A DNA stretch of 64,000 nt from Rugalucina vietnamica (lineage: Eukaryota; Mollusca; Bivalvia; Lucinida; Lucinidae). The stretch covers positions 63,109,817-63,173,816 of the forward strand of contig OZ024872.1 of NCBI GenBank assembly GCA_964017185.1, read 5' to 3'. Shown here in pieces: positions 11,201-23,200 of the stretch (the first letter of the stretch is position 1; each line of letters begins with the position of its first letter). The notes below the pieces were generated by a model. That model had not been told where the DNA came from. It searched no databases and saw only the letters and a list, made by a program, of their open reading frames with translations. Both the position numbers and the translations under genes were made by a program.

Positions 11201-14200
11201 CTGGACGGTAGTGGGTGACACCGATCTGACCTGGAGTGTGTGTTCACAGTATGCTCCACACGATGGCGTAGAACCATACTTCAAGTATTCCAGATTAACA
11301 TCAGTAGCAAACCTTACCACAGGTACACTTAGGGCAATTATTTTTAAGCAAACCTTATACTTTCAAGCAAATTTTACTGCTGGAACACTAAATCTAATTA
11401 CATATATTTAAAGCAAAGTTTACTACACGTATACTTATCTTTAACTAATGTTGTCAGAACTTGTGGCCCAACCAATTTGTCTTTTATATAACAATAATAT
11501 ACATATTAACTTTGTTCTGCTCAGCAAATCTTATTAAAAGTACACTTAGTTTAATTACATGAAGACACTTAGTCTTACATTTTTAGCAAGTCCTACTATA
11601 AGTCACTCAGTTAATTGTTTTTAGCAAATCTCATTACAGGTACACTTAGATTAAATATTTTAAGAACATTTTACTACAAGTACGCAAAGTCTAATTTTGA
11701 GCATTTTTAAAGACATCAATAATGATTCCCTTTAATTTTGATGTAATTTAAAGAAGCAAAGACTAAAACGCACACGTACTGTTGGTTGTTTAAGTCTTTT
11801 TTATTTTTAAATATCTTGATATTATAGCCACCCTATTAATAAGTGCTGTACGTGGTGGGCATAATACGCTGCTTTGTTGTTGTAACCATACATGTAGTTA
11901 TTTGAGCCGCCTCATGGGAAAACCAACAATCTGCATAGGCGAAAACAAAGACGCAGATCAGCTTCGCGGTAACCGCGAAGCTGATCAGCGCCTTTGTTTT
12001 CGCTACACGGATAGTACAATTCCTCTACTTTCTAAATCCAAAATTTCCAGCCTCTAACCATCTTCTGTACTTGTACAGCTCGGTTTGTGTCGGACCTGTT
12101 CAGAAACCACATTCACGGTTGGTTTTCCCACGAGGCGGCTCAAATATCTTGATATTATAGCCACCCTACTAATAAGTGCTGTACGTGGTGGGCATAATAC
12201 TCTGCTTTGTTGTTGCAAGGACACTCTATCGCTCGATAGAGTGTCCTTGGTTGTTGTAACCATACATGTAGTTATTTATCGAAGCCGCCTCATTGGAAAA
12301 CCAACAATCTGCATAGGCGAAAACAAAGACGCAGATCAGCTTCGCGGTAAACGCGAAGCTGATCAGCGCCTTTGTTTTCGCTACTCGGATATTACAATTC
12401 CTCTTCTACTTAAATCCGAAATTTCAAGCTTCTAGCTCTTTTCTGAGACTGTACAGGCCGGTTTGTGTCGGACCTGGTCGGAAACCACATTGTTGGTTTT
12501 CCCACGAGGTGGCTCAATTTTGTTTTTCAGAATTAGACACAGCAGAAAGACTAGAAATATATCTCCAAGGTATATACTTCTTTTCAAAAATCTCGAATTT
12601 TACGAGGCGATAATCATAGGGCATATAAATGCAAGTTTCTCGCGTGAACTGTTTTAAAAAGACTATTATTTTCCATTCATTGTATTTCCAAATAATCTGC
12701 TTTTTCTGGCGTTTTGGAGGGTTGTCTTACTGATCGTTCCAAGGCGATACTTCTGTGGTGGTTCTTTTTGTTTTATGTCTTGGTGTTTAAATTTTTTTGT
12801 GCTGTTGGCGCCTTTCGTGTGTTTTCATAGTTTTAGTTAAGTTAAGGTAGAGTGGCCATCTATTGGGAAAATAGCTGCTCATTCGGCTTACGATATGTTT
12901 CATGATATAAGTACCGGATTGTTAGTTTGTTTTTTTCCCACCTCGGTTTTTGGGACATGGTGTTTTTCAGTAGTTTGTTTTTGTTTCAGTATGGGACATG
13001 GTGTTTTTCAGTAGTTTGTTTTTGTTTCAGTATGGGACATGGTGTTTTTCAGTAGTTTGTTTTTGTTTCAGTATGGGACATGGTGTTTTTCAGTAGTTTG
13101 TTTTTGTTTCAGTATGGGAGATGGTGTTTTTCAGTAGTTTGTTTTTGTTTCAGTATGGGAGATGGTGTTTTTCAGTAGTTTGTTTTTGTTTCAGTATGGG
13201 ACATGGTGTTCAAGGGCATAGATGGGATCAAACCTTCAAATCCTGCTATCAAGAACCTCACTGATCTGTGGTTGTCAGACGCAGCTGAAAACGAGAATGA
13301 TGCAAGTGCCCTAACATTAACTTATTCTCCAGTAAAGATGTTTAAATCAGGCGTCATCAACAGTTGGGGAGCCTATTACATCGACACGGTAAGAATGATC
13401 AGATGATATGAGCCGCATCATGAGAAAACCAACAATCTGCATATGCGAAAACAAAGGCGCAGATCAGCTTCGCAGTAACTGCGAAGCTGATCAGCGCCTT
13501 TGTTTTCGCTAAACGGATAGTGCAATTCCTCCACTTACTAAATCCAAATTTCCAGCCTCTAACCATCTTCTGTATATGAACAGCTCGGTTTGTGTCGGAC
13601 CTGTTCGGAAACCACAATGTTCGTTTTCACATATGAGGCGGTTCATATGTCTATAAAACACTGCAAATGCTAAGGAACAATCATTCTTTAATTTGATTTA
13701 ATACAGTTAAATTCATTTTATTTTGTGAAAAAAGAGATGGAAACACCAGTTTTCTTTAAAAGAAAAATAATGAAAAAAAAAGGCATTTTTAACAACAATA
13801 CATAGCATTTTTTTTCCAGAGCGATACCAAACACACACGAATGGCTGTCCTCTTTTTTGTGGTTCAAGTTGATATCTCTTCTTCAGGTTGATATCTCTTC
13901 TTCAGGTGAAGTATTCAATGTTTGATGGCGGGACAGAGAAGGCGTATGTTGTATTTGATGGGCGAGGATCAGATATTGTATCCTGGTTTGCCGAGGACAA
14001 CATTATATATACCAACTATGATATTGATGCTCATAAACCATTGGATGTTTGCTCAATTGACGGGTAAAAGTGTTTTGTTTATAGTAATGTCAGTTAAACA
14101 ATCCGATCAAATAAATAAGCTGTGGATATTAATGAGTCTCATATCCTACGAGCAAACAATAAAATATAAAGTTGCCAATAATGAAGAAATATGCACGTTG

Positions 14201-17200
14201 ATGAATAGAATTAACCACAGCAGACCATAGAGGAAAGAATATTGCATATATGCATTCTTATTGTACAATTCGCAATTCGCTACCTTTGTTGCAATCCCTG
14301 TTTCTTTCTGGTTTCAGGGATTTAAGTAGGCATTGGCAGATCCAGAAAGTAGCAGACCCATCAGGGTGTACAGATACTGATCAGCTGGGCTGGATGTTGA
14401 TAAAGGAACCTCGAAATAATGGCACATGTTCTTGGGATACCAAGCAGGGAAAAGTTAAACCATATTTCCTGTACAATACACAGACAGCACCAGCCAACCC
14501 AGGTATACATACACTAAGTTTCTTATTTTATGTGGTTAAGTGCAGCAACTGAAGTAATATACAAGTCCTAAATAAGGTTACTGTGTTGAAGGATGGTAAC
14601 GTGAACATGTCAGCTGCATAAAGGTCAAGGAAATGCTTAATTTATAAACAACATCAACAAATTCCATGACAACTTTGACATGTTAAGGTTTGGTTTGTTT
14701 CATAGCCACAAGATCAAGGTTTGGTTTGTTTCATAGCCAACAGATCAATTTCGGGATAAAGGCGCCATTAAAGGCGTTAAATGGTGAAGTAGGAATAAAT
14801 ATTTAATCAGTTTGATACTTGTGCTATCAAAAATCAAAAGAAGTTTATGACCATTTGCTTGGAAACACCCAATAACAGCGGTAATTGTGTCTTAAGGTCA
14901 GATAGACCTGATCAATATTTATAAGCTAGTTGGGTTCGTTAATGTTAGAGTGTCTTGAAATTTAAAATTTAAAATATTATGCAAGCTAGATGACACATTG
15001 TTATCATTATTCAAAGGAGCAGATCCATGTTAGCCTAGCGTATCTGCCACAATGTTTTATGATTGTTACTTTTTTCATCTGCAGAAAATTTTCAAGTTGC
15101 AGAAGTTATGTCCATATTTGTTCATGGTAAGTAAACAAAATAAACAAAATAGGCAATTGTCAGTTACTGTTAGAATTATAAATAGAGGATATTTGCTTTT
15201 TTGAGGTGAATACCAAATACATTTCATCGAGTGAGTTGAAAACATCAGAATTTTCACGAGTGCGCAAAATCTACAGTGAAGATATAGGCTGATATCAGTC
15301 ACTAGTGACTTTTGATATCAGTGAGATTTGATATCAGTGAAATTTTATATCAATGAAAATACCAATTTTATCAAGTTTTGATATACATTGGTTTTCACTG
15401 TAAAGTATAAAATAAAAACTCTTATCTTGTCTGCAAAACCAAAATAATAAGAAGTTCATTGTTATATTTTTTCTAACTTACCCGAAGGTGAAACTGAATA
15501 AGCGACGAAGACAGAGATGTTATTGCTTGAAAATGACGGCCTCTGCCAGTCGTGGTCATTTTAATTTTACTTTGTCAGAAACACCCGAGTCAGCTATCCT
15601 ACCATCATCTGGTTAAATGAATAATTAGTAAAGCCTGAATGTGTCCATCGTGGTTTCAATAATTGTACTTGTACTTGATGATGAAATTGCAAAAAATTAC
15701 TTTTACTTTTCTTGTCAACAGGATGGCGCTTAGCTGTAAAAGTCAGTGCTCATGGTTCGGTTTTACCAAAAACCAGTATTTACAATCTGTGGAAAGAGAA
15801 TGGAGCATTGAATGAAGATGTTAACGAAGCAAAAAGCCTCCAGGCCGGTACTATGAGTTACAAGGCTGGTGTGGTGGATATGTGGGACAGTCTGGTGGTC
15901 AGAGCGGTACAACGCACTCCATTCTATCATGGCAATAACTAGGAAGATTTAAGCTCGTTAAGAAATATGTTTTATTTCTTTTACGTTTCATTACAGTGTT
16001 TAGATAATTAAAATTTTAACTTCAGTTTGTGAAAAGATATGCACATTGCAGTATCATATTGACAGTTGTAAATCAAGGATTTAAAGTAAGCAGATTCATC
16101 TGTATGTCGCTCAGAAAGTAAGGAATGGATGTGGAGATGACATTTTTTGCAACTTTCTTTAAATTGAAATATCAAAAGCTTAATCTGTAAATAAATCAAT
16201 AGTCAGAGCATTTTTTTCACTTTTCACAATTCAATAAATAAAGAATAACGTATTGTATTTTATAGGTAAAAGTAGCTGCCTACAAGAATCGCATAGAGCA
16301 TTTCCATATAGTCTTTGATGCACTGGGTAAAACAAGAACTAGTTGGTTTGATTGCTCAAGAATATTATACACGTCTGTAACAGGGCTGGACAGGAGTTCA
16401 ATATCGAGCTACACATGCAGCATTTATGAGTAATTATAGTTTGATTTTACGTTGTTGGAGAAAGTTGTTGGTATTTAGTTTTATTTGTACAATCATTACC
16501 TGTGGTAATTTATTTATAGATTAAAAAAGTACATTTTTCTATGGGTTGGTGTCCATAGAAAGTGCAACAATAAAACGAATCAGGTTTTTGCATTTGTCTT
16601 CTACTGTGTTGCATGTATATAGTGTAATTTGCAGCATTGGTTTCCACACTGCCTGTTATCGCCGTGTATGATTGTATGGTTTACTAATGTGAACATGTAG
16701 TGCGCAAAGACCAGATTGGTCTTTAAAACATGTAAAATTAATCTTATTTTCTACATGTAATATATATTGTATTGCATAAAGATCATCCGACTTAAAATCC
16801 ACAATATTATTTTGCAATATTTACATTCCTGTTGCACATATTTAGCTTAACATTATTAAAATGTTTGACTTTCAGTTCAGTATCATCTATGAGTTTCCTA
16901 ATTGGAAGGAACCCCACGTGTATACCAATGTCTGCTATTGGCGTGTTTGGTGTCATTGACACGGATAACCCTTGCAGTGCCAGGGTAGACCAACCACAGT
17001 TTGCGTACTCTGCACAGTACGATGCTTCTATATCAGGTAATGATTGTCTCTCTACTCCATGAGCTCTTGCTTTCCCCGAATACTAGCCTAGCCACTAGGC
17101 GTTAAAATGACAAATCTACAAAAGGTAAAAAAAAACATTTTATATAAAATGTACAATCATTTGGACATAATATGTGTCTACTCCTCTGGCTCGATTTTAA

Positions 17201-20200
17201 AATCTATAAACTAAGAATTACGCTTTGGTATTCGGGTAGATAAATCTAGCCAAGATAGGTACATCAGAAAATATCTGGTGCTCTAGCTTCCAAGAAGAGA
17301 AAATTTAAATTTACAAAAAAGGACAAAAAAACCTATTTATCAATTTATCAGACTAGTAGCTAGTCTACCCGAATACCAAAGCGTAATTCTTAGTTTATTT
17401 CCTCTAATTTGATTGATATTAACCATGATGTTGTACCAGATACACTTGCATTTTGCGAGAAGGGGGTTTGATAATGTTTATATGTTTATCTTCATCTGCT
17501 TTTACAGATGTGCCTGCTGGTGGTGTTCAGCTGGCTGACACCTTTGCAATCTTTCTTGGTAAGTGAACAATTGTTTTGAGCCCTACCACTTAAAGTAGAT
17601 GTTTATTTCTGGTTTCAACCACGTAAGACAACATTTAAACCGTCTCATGTGAAAACCAACAGTTTGCATATGCAAAAACAAAGGCGCAGATCAGCTTCGC
17701 GGTAACCGCGAAGCTGATCAGCGCCTTTGTTTTAGCCACACTCGCCAGCCTGCTTCTGTGACTGTACAGGTTGGTTTGTTGTGTCACATCTGGTCGGAAA
17801 CTCCGAAGACCGGTTTTCTCGCGTCGCGGCTCATCTGGTTTCAACCACGTATGACAACATTTTAGCTGCGTATTTTGAATAATAATACAAATCATGTGGA
17901 TGAATAAAGTTCAGAAAATGACTTTCTTGTTTTATTTTGTTGCAAATAAAAATAAAACTGGAATCCTTTAAGAGCAGTGAACACATTCATGAGACAGGGG
18001 CGGATCCAGGATTTCTAAAGAGGGGGTTCAAATGTAGGAGAGGGGGTTCATTTTCCTAAATTTCCACAAAATCTCCTGAAATTCCCCATGAAAATGAAAT
18101 AATTTGGGTCCAGAGGGGGGTTCAAGCGAACCCCTTGAACCCCCCCTAATTCCGCCACTGTGAGAAAGGGGATGGGCCATACCGCGGTTTCGGCTACTGA
18201 TTTGGCAACATAGAGCCAAAGAGAATTACTGTAATTTTGCAACTTTCAACAGGGTAGTCGATACAAAGACTTTCATAATCCAAATTGGGCCAAATATGTT
18301 AAACATTGGTTAAAATGAATTTAAACTGATAATAATTTTCTCAGAATATCCTCGCTGATCTCAAAGGACCAAAACGAAAATATAATCTGCACTATAGATG
18401 ATGTACGGGGAGACTGTTTAAGGCCGCCACACGGCACAACACCAGTTGCAGTAATAGCAAATAAAAATAAAACTGGAATCCTTTAAAAGCAGTGAACACA
18501 TAAGCAGGGAACTCCGTTGAATACATCAATGTCAGTCATAATTTGGATTGTATAAAATAAATATTGAACCTTCTGTTTGCAGATATGGAGAATTGTTGGG
18601 ATGGGCTGTGCCACAATGGAGCCACGTGTGATGATCGTGCTGGCTACTTCACTTGTTTCTGTGCAGGACTCTATTATGGAGAAACATGCTTAAATCGTAA
18701 GAATCACAAAGATATGAATATACATGTATGATTGGCAGATGAAATAAAAACCAGAGGACCAATGGTCCTATAAACGCTCACCTGAGATCTGGGATATGTG
18801 ACTTAAGTTAACCTTGCCATAAAATGGGCCAAAGTCATCCCAGGGTCATGATTTATATAAACGTTATAAAGCTCTATTGCCTGATGCTTCATGCCAAGTT
18901 TCAAAATCATAGGCCTTCTGGTTCTGGAGACAAAGATTTTTTAAAAGTTTTTTTTGCTATTTATAGCCATGGCAGCCATTTTGGTCATGTGACCTTGACC
19001 TTTTATATAAATTTTTATTCCCTCTTCCTAGCAATGCTCCACTTAAAGTTTGGCTTTTATTGGTATAGCGGTTTCAGAGAAGTAGATGTTTGAATATTAT
19101 GGTCATATACATGTATATAGCCCCAGGGCAGGGGCAGACAACCTCCTGGGGTCAAATTTTTTTCCATAAATATAAATTTTCAGTCCATTTGCATACTCCC
19201 AGCAAGTTTCCTCCATTTAATTCCATTTTACTATTTTTTCCCATTCGAATGCATTAGTGAACTAAGTTGACCTTGCCGTAAAATTGGTCAAGGTCATCCC
19301 AGGGTCATGATTTATACAAACTTTGTAGAGCTCCCTTGCCTGCTGCTTCATGCCAAGTTTCAAAATCATAGGCCTTCTGGTTCTGGAGGAGAAGATTTTC
19401 AAAGGTTTTTGCTATTTATAGCCATGGCGGCCATCTTGGCCATGTGACCATGACCATTTATACAAACTTTCATTCCCTTTTTCTAAGGATGCTCCACATA
19501 AAGTTTGGCTTTTGATTGGCCGAGCGGTTTCAGAGAAGAAGATGTTTGAATATTATGGTCATATACATGTATATAGACCCGGGGCAGGGGCAGACAACCC
19601 CCTGGGCCCAAATATTTTCATAAACATAAATTTTCTGTCCATTTGCTCATTCCTAGCAAGTTTTCTGCCATTAAATGAAATTTTCCTATTTTTCCCATTC
19701 AAATGCATGGGTGACCTAAGTTGACCTTGCCGTAAAAAGGTCAAGGTCATCCCATGGTCATGATTTATAAAAACTTTGTAGAGCTCCATTGCCTGATGCT
19801 TCACACCAAGTTTCAAAATCATTGGCCGTCTGGTTCTGGAGAAGAAGATCTTTAAAGGTTTTTTCTATTTATAGCCATGGCGGCCATCTTGGTCATGTGA
19901 CCATGACCATTTATATAAACTTTCTTTCCTCTTTCCCAAGGATGCTACATATGAAGTTTGGCTTTGATTGGCCAAGCGGTTTCAGGGGAGAAGATGTTTC
20001 ATTATTATGGAAATATACATGTATATAGCCCCGGGGCAGGGGCAGACAACCCCCTGGGGCTAAAAGTTTCCATTAACATTAATCTTCTGTCCAATTTGCC
20101 TATTCCCAGTACGTTTTACCCATTAAATAGCATTTCACCATTTTTTCCCATTCAAATGCATTGGCGACCTAAGTTGACCTTGCCGTAAAATAGGTCAAGG

Positions 20201-23200
20201 TCATCCTAGGGTCATGATTTATATAAACTATGATGGGCCCGCGTCCCCAATGCTTCATACCAAGTTTCGTGGAAATCGGCCCACTGGTTCTGGAGAAGGT
20301 TTTTAAAGGTTTCTGCTATTTATAGCCATGGCGGCCATCTTGGTCATGTGACCTGGACCATTTATATAAACTTTCGTTCCCCCTTCCTAAGGATGCTCCA
20401 CATGAAGTTTGGCTTTGATTGGCCAAACGGTTTCAGAGGAGAAGATCTTTGAAATTGCGAACGGACGACGACGGACGACGGACGGACGACGGAGCCTGGC
20501 CATCCTATAAGCTCACCTTGTGAGCCTTCGGCTCAGGTGAGCTAACAAGTGTCCCAGGTTATGGCATCAAAAATTTTCTTTTCGTTACAAACGCTTCATT
20601 TTCGAAAGACTGATGAAATACTTGCAGATGTGCACTAACTACAGGGAAATAATGTCGAGTTAAAAGTAAGCAATGATCAGGAACTGGACAATCAAAGCCC
20701 AATTCCCGCTCAACCACAAAGTTGTGAAACAACAAAAATGACAAATAAATACCGACATAAGGTGAATGGTTTGTCATCTGAGTGAGCAGCTTTAAGATAA
20801 AATATTTCCGTCCATTTATGGCAGCACAGTTTACACTTATTTTTCAGTGGACGGGATGTATGGTGAATGGACTGTTTGGTCTGAATGTACAGCAAGTTGT
20901 GCTGGTGGTACAAGCTCCAGAACCAGGGAGTGTGTCGGTGTGGAAGGGGACGGGCAGTGCTATGGTGCCAGCTCGGAATCGATAGTCTGCAACACTGACC
21001 CATGTCCCAGTAAGTGCTACTTTCTAAGCAGATGTATATTATTGCTGTGTTAGAATAACTTGTAACTGTTATGTTAAAATATAATATGCAAGTTCCAGTG
21101 TTACTTTTAAAGCTTACACATGTAAATAAACTTGCAGCAAGTGTTAGTTTTAAAGTTTTTAAATAACTCGTAATTGTTTTTCAAAAGAAACTTGCATCGT
21201 GTATTATTTTAAAGCAGATGCATATTATTGTATCCAAACAAGTTTACATAAATGGAGGTTAGTGTGTATAAAGTACTAATAAGGAAACATAACTAGCTCG
21301 TACTTAAGAAGCAGGAAGGCGTACCAGTTCCAGGATGATAAATTGATAATGCATTTTGTTCTATAAGTTGATGGTGGATTTTCTGAGTGGACAAACTGGA
21401 GTACATGTTCAGAGGAATGTGGAACTGGAAGCAGGAATAGGTCACGTGATTGCAATAGTCCGGAACCACAGTATGGCGGAGCTGATTGTGTTGGTAACAG
21501 TTCTCAGGAAGAACTTTGCAACACCCACTACTGTCCAAGTATGTTCATTCAATTCATGAGAGTGCCAGGTTCAATACCTTATAACTAGCAGAATAAGCAT
21601 TCCATACTGTATGATACACTATTGTAAATTCAAAAGCTGTCCACATGATCTACCGAATACATTTTTACTTTTAACTTCTGCCTTATTCAATAGTTTTACA
21701 GCATGAAAATGTTAAACTGCCTGTCAGAACGATAGTATAACACCGTGCTTCGATTCATATCATATTACATTGACAACGTTTACCGAGAGGCATTCATTTT
21801 AGCTACTCCTACACCATGCCGATTTAAAGGCAAATATGAATATTAAATTCAGCTTTGGAAACAATAAATACTTCTTTTTATTTTAGTTGATGGCGTGTGG
21901 GGTGAATGGACATCTTGGTCCGCATGTCCTGTCTCGTGCAGTGGAGGACAATTTACAAGGACCCGTGTTTGTGAAAATCCCGCCCCTCAATATGGTGGAC
22001 AAGACTGTTCTGGGAATAGTTCTGAAACCGAGAGCTGTAATACCGAAGTTTGCCCACCGGGTTGGTTTGATTTAGATAATTTATTTAAGATCAGTGTATC
22101 GTCATGTTTTGCTACTAGCAGTTCTTTTAAAGGCTGAAACGGAAGGAGCACTAAAACGTTTAGCGCTTATATCAATGTATTTAAAAGGGAACTTAACGCA
22201 TTTTCTTTCATACAAATAATACATTTGGTTTTACAATTTACCTCAATGTAGTATGATCATGACAGAATCTTTCTATTGTTCAACACATAAAGTACTTGAA
22301 TAATGTACTTATATCTATTGTGCCACCAGAACGTTCAGAAAGTTTTGACCTCTTCAAAGCTAATATATTGTAATCTACACCATAAACTGTTCATCGCTAA
22401 TTGTTTACTCCTTAGTTCACGGAGGCTGGTCTGACTGGACCAGTTGGACAGAATGCCCAGTATCCTGTGGTAAGAAAGAGGGTCAGCAGTCCAGAAACCG
22501 AACTTGTGATAACCCTGTACCGGAGTGGGGAGGGGACGATTGTGTTGGAGATGCTGACGAGGTCCAGTATTGTAATGATTTCTGTTGCCCAGGTTAGTTT
22601 ACAGATATGAGCCGCCTCGTGGGAAAACCAACAATGTGGTTTCCGAACAGGTCTGACACAAACCGGTCTGTGCAGTAACAGAAGCAGGCTAGAAGCTTGA
22701 AATTTTGGATTTAGGAAGAAGAGGAAGTGTACTATCGTAGCGAAAACAAAGGCGCTGATCAGCTTCGCGGTTACCGCGAAGCTGATCTGCGTCTTTGTTT
22801 TCGCATAAGCAGATTGTTGGTTTTCCCACGAGGCGGCTTATATCACTTTTATTGAAGATGCTAAAATGCAGTACAATGAAATAACCATGCATAATACATT
22901 CGTATTAATACATCACGAGGAAAAGCTTTAATTTTGTGAACTAATTGAAGGTTGGTTTTATCAGTATCACACACAGGCACAAGGCTAATAATAAAACCAA
23001 GGCCAAAAGGTAATCAGCACTTTTGGTTACCGTTTTGAAACAATATCGGTTATTAACAGTTACTTTGATTTTACACCTTTCTTTTAAGTTTTTTATTCGT
23101 ATCCATACTGGACATACTGGTGCAAATATGTACATGAATACTGCCATCTGAAAACATGTTTTGTAGTCGACGGCGGTTGGGACGACTGGGGAGCTTGGTC

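Larger units (their letters stand above)
11808..12520. repeat. Tandem duplication of about 340-380 bp including a MITE
   Basis: The flank AATATCTTGATATTATAGCC through TACATGTAGTTATTT, followed by a hairpin MITE, occurs twice (11808-12142 and 12142-12520). The second copy carries an extra near-palindrome at 12216-12249. The intron was probably enlarged by unequal exchange. Confidence 0.8.
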
